A stretch of 7,611 nt of DNA from JAGTVB01 sp049282355 (GTDB lineage Bacteria > Pseudomonadota > Gammaproteobacteria > HK1). Numbering within the stretch: the stretch's first letter is position 1; every line of letters begins with the position of its first letter. Shown here piece by piece: positions 1-6,858 of the stretch. Under the pieces are notes generated by a model that searched no databases, had not been told where the DNA came from, and worked only from the letters and a program-made list of their open reading frames with translations. The position numbers were made by a program, and so were the translations under genes. The DNA is taken from positions 1 through 7,611 of the forward strand of contig JBAPTW010000035.1 of the NCBI GenBank assembly GCA_049282355.1, in the 5' to 3' direction.

Positions 1-175
1 CTAGATGTAGTGGGTCGAGACTTTTCGGCGTAGAGCTCGGCGTAGGTGAGTGCGGTAACATCGCCAGCGATGCCGAGCAGGGAGCGCAAGCCGCCTCATC
101 AGGAAACAGGCGCTGGAATTCCGGCAGCGAGCGCGGGAACGCCAGATCGTCCCGCTCAAGCACGTCGATAGCCAC
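1..175 (-). pseudogene. IS1595 (ISXO2-like) transposase remnant with internal deletion
   Basis: Read leftward from GTG at 175, preceded by GGAG with a 5-nt spacer, the frame gives VAIDVLERDDLAFP, then SLPEFQRLFPDEAAC. I recognise this as the N-terminal start of IS1595-family transposases, just before the zinc ribbon. The expected continuation (RWP..F.CP.CG, then the DDE domain) is absent. Instead, from about position 86 the next frame reads RSLLGIAGDVTALTYAELY, which resembles the C-terminal tail of the same family (..F.SLLGIA...TYAEL). Only about 27 N-terminal and 29 C-terminal residues survive, in different frames, so the zinc ribbon and catalytic core are gone. The C-terminal frame is still open at the window edge. 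It is non-functional. The N-terminal match is strong; the C-terminal match is moderate. Confidence 0.72.
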
Positions 176-207
176 GGTTGCTCCAGCGTGATGCAGAGAC
201 TCAACAT

Positions 208-219
208 ACTACCGGTAGT
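208..219. repeat. 12-bp perfect palindrome upstream of the IS1595 remnant
   Basis: ACTACCGGTAGT is a perfect palindrome 33 bp upstream of the GTG of the transposase remnant. It could be an operator or a chance palindrome. The rest of 176-437 holds no supported gene; there is a 6-bp inverted repeat (CGGGTA 362-367, TACCCG 382-387) just beyond the GH13 stop codon, but no T-run marks it as a terminator. Confidence 0.3.
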
Positions 220-437
220 GGGTGTGGGAGACAACCGGATAAGCACGCAATGAACTTCGACCTTTCTAAAGTCATGGCGGTTGATCTCGGGTAATTTGGT
301 CAAATCGAAGCCTTTGATTTAGGCCTCAAACAAGCCGCTTTGTGAAAATTGTATGCACCTGCGGGTACCTTTGTTTGGTTTTACCCGTCAAGAGATTTTT
401 CCTGAACATCCTGATAAAGCCCGCAGCGGTACAACAG

Positions 438-2270
438 TTAACCACCCTGAGAGTAAATCCGTGCCCAGTTCGAGAATATGCGCTGGTTCGTTAGCCGATT
501 GCCACCGACCAAAACGAAGCCGCCGTTCAGCAGATCCTCCCAACGGCCGTTGGATGGGAAAGGTATGTCGATGCGCTGGTCGAAGTCGGAGTAGTTCACC
601 ACAACGATGAACCGCTCCGTTCTCCCATCCGCTCCCAGTCCCCAGCGATGATAGATGACGATATCCTGATCGAAGAAGGCTCCGTATCCGTCCGGATGGT
701 TGAACGGAAACGGAAAGAAGTTGGGCGAGCGTAGGCCGGGGTGGTCGTTGCGGATGGCGATGAGCTGCCGATAGAGATCAAACAGACGACTGCCGACGAA
801 ATCACCGGCGAGTGGACTGTCGGAATTCCACCGCAACGGACGCGGCACGACGCGGCCATCCCCGCTCGCTGGCAGGCGCTTGTCCTCGCCGAACTCCTGC
901 CCGTTATGGATCAGCACCGCACCGGGGGACGTGAGTAAGGCGATCGCCGCCGGCTGGGTTTTGAACCAGCGCGCGCGGCCTCCCGCCTCGTGCACGATCG
1001 TCGAGTGATCATGGTTCTGAACGTAGGTCACTGGGCCTTTCCCGACAGCGAAGTGGTGACTGGCATTCAGGATGCGCAGCACCCGGTTGTCGATATTGCC
1101 GTTCCGAACATATTCGAAATGCTCAAACATTATTCGGTCGAACCAGCATCCGTCGGCACAGATCTCGTTGGTGTCATCGATGGCGTCGTAGCGTTCGTCG
1201 GTGAGATGCTCGATGAACAGTGCGATATTAGTCTTTTCCGTTTGGGCAAGGTATTGTCGAAGGTCGCTGATTAGCTTGGTAATGCCGGCGTTCTGCTCGC
1301 CCTCCCGATAGAAGCCGAGCGTATAGTCGAAGCGGAATCCGTCTATCTGGAACCGATCGAGCCAATAGATACAGATGTCGCGGATGAACTCCTGGGTGCA
1401 TTTGTTGTTGTAATCGAAATCCTGAAAGAAGGCTGTACCGGCGAAGGCACCGATAAACGGCGAGTCTGCTGGGTCCTGGTAAAGCCACAGATACGGGAAT
1501 CCGCGGTTCGGGTCATCGCCCGCGTCGACGTGATTGAACACCCCATCCAAGATGACGTGCATGCGCCGCTCGTGCATGTCATTGATCAAGTTGCCGAGCC
1601 GGAACAGCTTGTCAGCGGGTGCGGTGTCGTCGTTGATGTAACGGTACTCGACCGAGAAAAAATAGACGGGATTGTACCCCCAGCTAAATCCGCCTCCTGG
1701 CCACGCCGTCCAGGGCATAAATTCGATCGTGTTAACGCCGAGATCTTGAAGGTAATCTAGCCGGTCGCGAACAGCATCGATCGGGGCTCTTGTGTCACGA
1801 TATTGGGCGGTAAAGTCATCGATCATCATCTCGTACATGACGAGATCCCGAGGCGGTCGCCGGCCGGGATGTGGTTGCACGGCGACTGGGTTGCCGCCTA
1901 CGACAAAGGCGGAGTTCTCGTTTTCGTCGCTGCCGCCGCACCTAGTGCACGGATCACCGACCCACCGTGAGGTCCCGTTCTCGAATTCGACAAAGTACTT
2001 GTATTGGTAGTAGCCGTCTGGGATCGGTGTGGTTATGGATAGTTGGTACAGCAAGCCGTTTGCATGGCCAACCTCGGCCATCTGCAGTGCTGGGTCGAGT
2101 TGCCAGTTCGTGCTGCCGATCTGGCCTTGGAAGTCGCCGCACACATGGATTGTCCGAATTCTTGGTAGACCGCCCCGGATGTATTGCGTTGGATCGCGAC
2201 GAGTATCCGGCAAAAACACATTGAATTCGACCTGATTGCCTGTCACCCGGGCGCCAAGAGTCTCATACAT
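438..2270 (-). CDS. GH13-family alpha-glucan-active enzyme (alpha-amylase superfamily)
   Basis: This is an intact enzyme of about 610 residues. Residues 1-125 look like the N-terminal beta-sandwich (CBM48/E-set type) of branching, debranching and trehalohydrolase enzymes (IRTIHVCGDFQG, PDGYYQYKYFVE). The (beta/alpha)8 domain follows with all four GH13 signature regions: region I DGVFNH (D242-H247), region II DGFRFD (nucleophile D315), region III ALFIEH (acid/base E354) and region IV QNHD (D421). A C-terminal beta domain ends the protein. No signal peptide is visible, so a cytoplasmic role in glycogen, maltodextrin or trehalose metabolism is likely. The size and QNHD region recall maltooligosyltrehalose trehalohydrolase, but specificity cannot be fixed. 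ATG 2270 is chosen because GAGAGG lies about 9 nt upstream; an in-frame GTG at 2279 would abut that site. The stop is TAA. No neighbour shares its operon. Confidence 0.92.
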   Translation of the reverse strand: MYETLGARVTGNQVEFNVFLPDTRRDPTQYIRGGLPRIRTIHVCGDFQGQIGSTNWQLDPALQMAEVGHANGLLYQLSITTPIPDGYYQYKYFVEFENGTSRWVGDPCTRCGGSDENENSAFVVGGNPVAVQPHPGRRPPRDLVMYEMMIDDFTAQYRDTRAPIDAVRDRLDYLQDLGVNTIEFMPWTAWPGGGFSWGYNPVYFFSVEYRYINDDTAPADKLFRLGNLINDMHERRMHVILDGVFNHVDAGDDPNRGFPYLWLYQDPADSPFIGAFAGTAFFQDFDYNNKCTQEFIRDICIYWLDRFQIDGFRFDYTLGFYREGEQNAGITKLISDLRQYLAQTEKTNIALFIEHLTDERYDAIDDTNEICADGCWFDRIMFEHFEYVRNGNIDNRVLRILNASHHFAVGKGPVTYVQNHDHSTIVHEAGGRARWFKTQPAAIALLTSPGAVLIHNGQEFGEDKRLPASGDGRVVPRPLRWNSDSPLAGDFVGSRLFDLYRQLIAIRNDHPGLRSPNFFPFPFNHPDGYGAFFDQDIVIYHRWGLGADGRTERFIVVVNYSDFDQRIDIPFPSNGRWEDLLNGGFVLVGGNRLTNQRIFSNWARIYSQGG

Positions 2271-2440
2271 GGTCGACACCCTCTCTTTAGTCAGCTGATT
2301 TACTGGCGTTCATCGCTAGGGTCTAGAAAACGCCATAATCGCCTTGGCTTGGGTAAAATATTCACGCCTACAAACAATATTTGCGTGTGCTTCGCCGTGA
2401 CATTTTGCACTGGCTATTTATGAGATATTCACGGTTTTGC

Positions 2441-2817
2441 AGACAAAGTAATGGTTTGCCGTCGACTCTTCACTTCGCCAGCGCCTCGGCCGTGCACAAG
2501 AAGATAAACTCCCGCTCGATCTCCGCGGCAAGCCCCAGTACCGTCGCCGTGATCCGGCTCTGCAAAGAGCTAAAGAGCTATCGAGCACCATTTTCTGCTT
2601 GGCGATATGGACGCCGACCCACCGCCGTGCACAATGCTCGAGCATCTCCAGGACCTGCAGCGTCGGCGTGCCATGCGGCTGATTTCCGCAAATACAACCA
2701 CATCGTCCGCTTGGGGCATTTCGGCGAGCAGCTGGCTGACAGTGCCTCCCGCCATCGGATTCGGCCCGGGCTCGTATCTTCGACGCATTGCAGCGGACCC
2801 AGGTGATAGGCATTTCT
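2441..2817 (-). pseudogene. Serine recombinase (Pin/Mpi-type resolvase/invertase) pseudogene
   Basis: Recombinase sequence is read leftward by changing frame. It begins MPITWVRCNASKIRARAESD (2813-2754), shifts frame near 2750, then gives SQLLAEM and DDVVVFAEISRMAR. It shifts again at 2664-2665, then gives TLQVLEMLEHCARR and GVHIAKQKMVLDSSL. A third shift lies at the tandem duplication 2565-2580, followed by ITATVLGLAAEIEREF and an in-frame TGA at 2470-2472 (ALAK*RVDGKPL). The SRMAR active-site arginine motif and the AEIERE helix are typical of resolvase/invertase catalytic domains of the Mpi-like group. The N-terminal Y.RVS segment with the catalytic serine is not found, and the C-terminal helix-turn-helix region is degraded. 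With at least three frameshifts and one nonsense codon it is dead. GGGAGG with an ATG at 2945 lies upstream but opens only a short meaningless frame. Confidence 0.85.
2565..2580. repeat. 8-bp tandem duplication that breaks the recombinase frame
   Basis: AAGAGCTA occurs twice in direct succession (2565-2572 and 2573-2580). Removing one copy restores the minus-strand frame exactly: GAT AGC TCT TTG CAG AGC CGG ATC, giving DSSLQSRITATVLGLAAEIE, the expected run for this recombinase family. The duplication is therefore a secondary inactivating mutation, probably from replication slippage. Confidence 0.85.
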
Positions 2818-2923
2818 GCCACGCAGCCACATCCGATTCAAACGCCGCACCGATGGCAAATGGGAGTTTCAGATCGAGCACAAACCGGGCTCACCTGAAG
2901 ATCTTCGCCAAGTGGATCCATAA

Positions 2924-3295
2924 ACTCCGTGCATTCCCGCTCCATAGGCTTGCCTCCCTTTTACCAACGGGTAGTAGGGACTGAATCTTGCTCCACTCTT
3001 CTCCTGGGCATTGGGGGGAGCTTTTGCTGTGATTTTGACTCGACATAAGCGGTTATGTTTTCTACACCAATTTGAACGGCCACATGGGCTTGCTGCTTCC
3101 TACAACCCATTGACTTATCTTGATATTGTGGCTTACAAGCAGGTAAAGAAGGTACTTTTTGTTCTGTATGAAAGCCAGGGCATTTTGAAGCCACCTCGGG
3201 CGGGGATCATCGGTAAAATTAACAGACTTTAGCCACACCTTACGGTATGTTGAGCATAGCCAAGCGGCATTCTTGCGGTGAAGCTCACGGGATCC
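2924..3295. other. Intergenic region upstream of the TIR gene
   Basis: I see no supportable coding region here; short open frames on both strands resemble nothing I know. It holds the Tn3-like end at 3013-3049 and should contain the promoter of the TIR/TPR unit. The best promoter-like element is TTGACT at 3110-3115, but the hexamer 17 nt on (TTACAA) is a poor -10. Another TTGACT at 3035-3040 lies inside the Tn3-like end. No convincing promoter can be assigned. Confidence 0.4.
3013..3049 (+). repeat. Candidate Tn3-family terminal inverted repeat (left end)
   Basis: The segment opens with a G-run (GGGGGGAGC) and closes with CGACATAAG 37 bp later. Tn3-family ends are about 38 bp, start GGGG and commonly finish TAAG, so length and both ends fit. 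The outside (GGGG) faces left, as expected for the left end of an element whose transposase reads leftward, like the one at the right edge. Just inside, CATAA GCGG TTATG (3044-3057) forms a small inverted repeat. The partner end and any 5-bp target duplication are not in the window, so this rests on shape alone. Confidence 0.35.
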
Positions 3296-4066
3296 ATGAA
3301 AGACTTTTTCATCAGCTACACTCAAGCCGATCGTGACTGGGCGGAATGGATCGCTTGGCAACTCGAAGGAGCAGGCTACAGTACGGTGATTCAAGCCTGG
3401 GATTTTCGGCCGGGCCAAAATTTCGTCTCGGCGATGCACCGGGCGGCGCAGGAAGCTGAGCGCACGATGCCTCTTTTATCGCCGTTTTACCTGAAATCGA
3501 AGTTCGGGGAAGCAGAGTGGACTGTCGCTTTTGCCCAAGATCCCAGCGGTGAGAAAGGCTTGCTAGTGCCCGTACGGATACAGAAGTGTGACCTCGAGGG
3601 ACTTCTTGGGCAGGTGGTCTACATTGACCTCGTCGAACGGAATGAAACGGCGGCCCAGGAGGCCCTGCTGAACGGCGTCATTTCAAAGCGTGCCAAACCC
3701 GCGCTCGCATGTCCTTTTCCTAGAGCACCACAGCCCGAAGCACCATTATTTCCCGGGACGCTTGCGACGGCGAGACCGAGGGCTTCGGATACAGGCACTA
3801 ACGCTCATTCTGAACGACAGCAGGAAAATAGGCGGCGGGGCTCCCATCCGACAAATCCTCCGAAGACAGGCCGTCACTCCATTCCGGTTACCTGGATATT
3901 TGGAGGCCTGCTCCTCGTTTTCATTGTGGGGGCACCTTTTGTCTATTTATATGAAAGCCACAGCAGTGGCGGGGCTGCACCCGCAGACTGCTCCGTGAAA
4001 GCGGAAAACAGCGTTGCTACTTGCGACAGTGTAATCGGAAACAACACCATTAATGTGAACAATTGA
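3296..4066 (+). CDS. TIR-domain protein with C-terminal transmembrane anchor
   Basis: The protein has 256 residues. Residues 1-130 are a TIR_2-type domain: MKDFFISYTQADRDWAEWIA (strand A and first helix), AWDFRPGQNF (about 34-43, BB-loop region), LLSPFYLKSKFGEAEW with E74 at the position of the NADase catalytic glutamate, then LLVPVRI and VVYIDL. A proline- and basic-rich linker (about 135-197) leads to a membrane segment (about 198-219, VTWIFGGLLLVFIVGAPFVY). A 37-residue tail follows with Cys232 and Cys243, ending VIGNNTINVNN. Arginines and lysines before the membrane segment favour TIR inside and tail outside. TIR domains with this glutamate often cleave NAD+; activity here is inferred. 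ATG 3296 is chosen because the TIR fold starts at once; an in-frame GTG at 3278 adds six residues. Neither start has a strong Shine-Dalgarno site. The TPR gene follows after 50 bp. Confidence 0.88.
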   Translation: MKDFFISYTQADRDWAEWIAWQLEGAGYSTVIQAWDFRPGQNFVSAMHRAAQEAERTMPLLSPFYLKSKFGEAEWTVAFAQDPSGEKGLLVPVRIQKCDLEGLLGQVVYIDLVERNETAAQEALLNGVISKRAKPALACPFPRAPQPEAPLFPGTLATARPRASDTGTNAHSERQQENRRRGSHPTNPPKTGRHSIPVTWIFGGLLLVFIVGAPFVYLYESHSSGGAAPADCSVKAENSVATCDSVIGNNTINVNN

Positions 4067-4116
4067 AGCTGCCGCTCCGACGTGACGTTTAGCTTCTGCT
4101 TGGTCGAGATCAGACA

Positions 4117-6591
4117 ATGAAACGCTCTGTCGTAATCGCGTTCGGAGCTGTCCTCATTGCGGGACTCGGGTTTGCGGGGGGATTCCTGGTACCCCGAACG
4201 CAACAGCAGGTACAGGCCAAGACGGATATTTTGGCGCGGTGTGCGATCGTCGCGTCCGAGGATATCAGTGGCGACACCGTGCGTATTCGCTGCGGGCTTG
4301 ACAAAGCCGGGATCGACGGCATTTTACGCGATGCTCTCGCCGAAGTCGGTATTCAGGACTTGCGCAGTGATGAGAACCCAGACACGGCGACGCTTCAACG
4401 GGCGGCCGACCGGCTCGGCTTGACGATGGAGGCTGTAACAGCACTCCTGCGTAAGACTGGAACGAGTGAAGACACCTCACAGCAATTGGCAAGCGCCGAG
4501 CCGGCCATACGAACTACCCTCGAAATGGGCCTTGAGGAATTGAGCCAGCCAGCTGCTGCCGTTGAGCGAAAAGTCGACAAGCCTACTGAACTCCTGCCGG
4601 AACGCGTCGTCCTCGCGGTAAAGCCCGAAAGCTCGGTGCCTGAGATGGAAGCACGTCAAATTGCCGGTGAGTGTGCGGCCGCCGCAGGCGGTTCCATGGC
4701 CATTGAAAGTATCGATATCGCCTGTGGTCCCAACGAAGATGAGATGCAAGGCCTAATTACGCAGTTCGTCGATGAAGCTGGGGTCACGGAAATTCGCGCG
4801 GCGCTCAGCAAGGATGCCGAAGCTCGGTCGCGCTTCGTCACAGAGCTAGGCAACGCCCTTCATTTGTCCGATACGACTGTCGAGGCGCTCATCGGAGAAC
4901 TCGAGGGGGTCGATGCGTCGGAGAGCGAGTTGCGCGCGCGACTTTCCAAGTCGGTTCGCGAGCGAATGACGCTCTCGCTGATGCTTCTAAAGATTGGTCA
5001 GGCTGCGGATCTGTTGCATGGCCGTCAAGGCGAAATCGCCCAGATAATCGTAAACGGCGAGTTCGACAGAGCGCGCGCAGGCTTGCACGCGGCAGGCAAT
5101 AAGATCCGTCCGCTCGCCGACGAGCTCGCCCCCGAACAACTGCCACCTCTTGTGTCATCGGCGCAACTGGCAGTGGACGGGTTAAGGTATGTGGAGGAGC
5201 GCAAGTTCGAGCAAGCTGCCTTAGCCTACCAACAAGCCGCAGATCATGTTGCGGACGAGTGGCCGCTAATTGCCGACGCGTGGCTGTTATCCTCGGCCTA
5301 TGCAGCACAACTGGCCGGCGTGAAGCAAAACAACCAGCTTATGACGGATTTGGCGATAAAGATCCAGCTGGAAGCGGCAGGCCGTTTTAACGAGATTGCA
5401 GTCGATACCAGTATAAATGCAGCCGACATTCTTCGTCAAAGCGGCAAAAATCAGCTTGACAGAGCACAACTGGAGCGCGCTCTTACGACATTGAAACGGT
5501 TAGAACCGCAGGTCGATCGCACAAGCGATCCCAACCGCTACGTGGCCCTGCAGTCAGGAATCGCATCCACGCTGTGGCGCTTGGGAGAGAGATCTGCGGA
5601 TGATAGCCTGCTGTTTCAGGCGGAGATATCCGCGAGGAACGCGCTTGACACGGCGGAGACACTCAATGAGCCCTTAATGCTGGCCAGTGCGCTGGTCGAA
5701 TGGGGAAATGTGCAGCTTGAACTGGGCAGTCGCGGCGGCGGCCCTGATCGCCTGGACCAGGCTATTTCGGCCTATAAGCGCGCATCAGAAATTATTGACG
5801 CTGATGAAGAACTCCGAACTTGGGCCAGGGCACGCAACAATATCGCGAATGCTTACCTCGAAAAGTCACGTGAAAAAAATGACCCCGACATTCTTATGGA
5901 GGCGGTTAAAACCTATCGAGATACCCTCCGTCGTCTCAGTCGCGAGGAACATGGTGATCTTTGGGCGATAGTAAAGTCCAATCTCGGCAGAGCCCTGATG
6001 ACCCAGGCTAGGCAAAAAAATGATACCCACTTACTGCGCATGGCGGCGCAGGAACTTGAAGCAACGCTGTCCTACTACAAGCCGGAGACCGCTTCGTTAG
6101 CATGGGCACAGACGTCTCTAGCGCTCGCAAACGTCTGGCGTGAAATCGGCATCAATGAGAGAGACGAGGACGCTCTGCAAAAAGCGGTTTCGTTGGTGCA
6201 GAACACAATTGAGGGCTACGATCCCAAGGCGGCGCCTCGACATTGGGCTACCGCGCATTTTACTCTCGGTAATATCCTCTTTGCGCTGGCTGAGCTTGCC
6301 CCGAGAGCCGAAACCTACAAGGCCTCAGCCTCAGCCTTCAATAGTGCCAGAGATGTCATCACGGAAGAGGCGCAGCCACAGGTTGCCGCAGCCCTTGCCC
6401 TCCTTGAGGCGTCTGCGCTCCACCGTGCTGCATTAGAGAGCAATGATACCGAAATTCTCAAAGATGCAGAGCAGGCGGCTAAGGATACCTTGAGGATCTC
6501 CAGCAAACTGCGAGATGAGGCGCCGAGCGACCGCCTCAACAATCTCGTCGAAGGTGCGAATCATCTACTTTCGCAGATTAAAAAAAGGTAA
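4117..6591 (+). CDS. Membrane-anchored TPR-repeat protein with duplicated two-cysteine module
   Basis: This 824-residue protein starts with MKR and a hydrophobic stretch (4-24), a signal anchor or uncleaved signal, so the remainder should be periplasmic. Two copies of a 42-residue module follow at 42-83 and 186-227, each with Cys-x16-Cys-Gly and the same spacing (C42/C59 and C186/C203), and each trailed by a helical segment (DRLGLTMEAVTALL; NALHLSDTTVEALI). From about 345 the protein is alpha-helical TPR-like sequence. Landmarks at 428, 475, 522, 569, 616, 663 and 710 recur every 47 residues, several as WA....NLG (WARARNNIANAY, WAIVKSNLGRAL, WATAHFTLGNIL). This is the WA-NNLG TPR style seen beside signalling and cell-death domains. 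No enzyme domain is visible, so a scaffold or sensor role is inferred. It lies 50 bp after the TIR gene, probably co-transcribed. The ribosome site is weak. Confidence 0.85.
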   Translation: MKRSVVIAFGAVLIAGLGFAGGFLVPRTQQQVQAKTDILARCAIVASEDISGDTVRIRCGLDKAGIDGILRDALAEVGIQDLRSDENPDTATLQRAADRLGLTMEAVTALLRKTGTSEDTSQQLASAEPAIRTTLEMGLEELSQPAAAVERKVDKPTELLPERVVLAVKPESSVPEMEARQIAGECAAAAGGSMAIESIDIACGPNEDEMQGLITQFVDEAGVTEIRAALSKDAEARSRFVTELGNALHLSDTTVEALIGELEGVDASESELRARLSKSVRERMTLSLMLLKIGQAADLLHGRQGEIAQIIVNGEFDRARAGLHAAGNKIRPLADELAPEQLPPLVSSAQLAVDGLRYVEERKFEQAALAYQQAADHVADEWPLIADAWLLSSAYAAQLAGVKQNNQLMTDLAIKIQLEAAGRFNEIAVDTSINAADILRQSGKNQLDRAQLERALTTLKRLEPQVDRTSDPNRYVALQSGIASTLWRLGERSADDSLLFQAEISARNALDTAETLNEPLMLASALVEWGNVQLELGSRGGGPDRLDQAISAYKRASEIIDADEELRTWARARNNIANAYLEKSREKNDPDILMEAVKTYRDTLRRLSREEHGDLWAIVKSNLGRALMTQARQKNDTHLLRMAAQELEATLSYYKPETASLAWAQTSLALANVWREIGINERDEDALQKAVSLVQNTIEGYDPKAAPRHWATAHFTLGNILFALAELAPRAETYKASASAFNSARDVITEEAQPQVAAALALLEASALHRAALESNDTEILKDAEQAAKDTLRISSKLRDEAPSDRLNNLVEGANHLLSQIKKR

Positions 6592-6616
6592 CGGTTTACA
6601 GGCTAACAATCTGATC

Positions 6617-6624
6617 TGAATTTC
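6617..6624. repeat. Left target-site duplication of the MITE-like element
   Basis: TGAATTTC directly abuts the left inverted repeat of the 196-bp element and recurs exactly at 6821-6828 directly after the right inverted repeat. It is an 8-bp perfect direct repeat. Confidence 0.8.
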
Positions 6625-6820
6625 GGCCATGGTCATCGTTTCGTCAGCATCCCCCTCTTCAGAGGGTAAAACCATGGCCAGAATCAGTAGGCAGTCAATT
6701 GCCTTGCCACAAGGGTGTGTTCAGCAGGGATGCTGGACTCAAGTCTACAAGGATGTCTTCACGACGTCCCTTGAGGCAAGGCGATTGATTGCCACGTCGG
6801 CCATAACAGTGACCATGGCC
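6625..6820. mobile_element. 196-bp MITE-like non-autonomous element
   Basis: The element has perfect 11-bp terminal inverted repeats, GGCCATGGTCA (6625-6635) and TGACCATGGCC (6810-6820). They are bordered without gap by perfect 8-bp direct repeats TGAATTTC (6617-6624 and 6821-6828), as expected for a target duplication. It carries no convincing gene. Inside are a small hairpin CCCTC-TTCA-GAGGG (6653-6666), a third copy of ACCATGGCC (6671-6679) and a 26-bp stem (6690-6793). Eight-bp duplications are made by families such as IS1595, ISL3 and IS66; an IS1595 remnant lies at the left edge, which makes that family a candidate mobiliser, but this is not shown. Insertion is 33 bp beyond the TPR stop codon, so it could supply or alter the 3' end of that transcript. 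Confidence 0.75.
6690..6793 (+). repeat. Long imperfect hairpin inside the MITE-like element
   Basis: Arms 6690-6715 and 6768-6793 pair over 26 positions with 23 Watson-Crick pairs. Of the three exceptions, two become G-U wobbles if the plus strand is transcribed and one is an A-A mismatch; on the opposite strand the two wobbles would be A-C mismatches. The 52-nt loop carries a second hairpin, CAGCA-GGGA-TGCTG (6722-6735). As RNA, read in the direction of the TPR gene, this would be a very stable structure. No role can be assigned from sequence alone. Confidence 0.7.
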
Positions 6821-6828
6821 TGAATTTC
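6821..6828. repeat. Right target-site duplication of the MITE-like element
   Basis: TGAATTTC follows the right inverted repeat with no gap and is identical to 6617-6624. The lack of any mismatch suggests a fairly recent insertion. Confidence 0.8.
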
Positions 6829-6833
6829 TATGG

Positions 6834-6858
6834 CACCGGAGTGTCATGTTGTCCGGTG
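6834..6858. repeat. 7-bp inverted repeat with 11-nt loop
   Basis: CACCGGA (6834-6840) and TCCGGTG (6852-6858) are perfectly complementary. No T-run follows on either strand, so it is not a standard terminator. It starts six bases after the MITE target duplication and so belonged to the sequence the MITE entered. It could be part of an insertion-sequence end, but I cannot place it. Confidence 0.35.

Noticed and set aside
2381..2806. Plus-strand open frame of 141 codons
   Set aside because: It runs antisense to the clearly recognisable serine recombinase pseudogene and resembles no known protein.
3011..3232. Plus-strand open frame of 73 codons upstream of the TIR gene
   Set aside because: It has no ribosome site or recognisable domain and starts inside the Tn3-like end.
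4889..5308. Minus-strand open frame of 139 codons within the TPR gene
   Set aside because: It is an Arg-rich shadow of the GC-rich third positions of the TPR gene.
6625..6820. Retron msr-msd RNA
   Set aside because: The paired ends and long hairpin are suggestive, but the exact 8-bp flanking direct repeats are explained better by transposition, and no reverse transcriptase is present.
6629..6823. Plus-strand open frame of 64 codons
   Set aside because: It begins in the left inverted repeat and ends in or near the right one of the MITE-like element, covers its hairpin, and has no ribosome site or familiar sequence.
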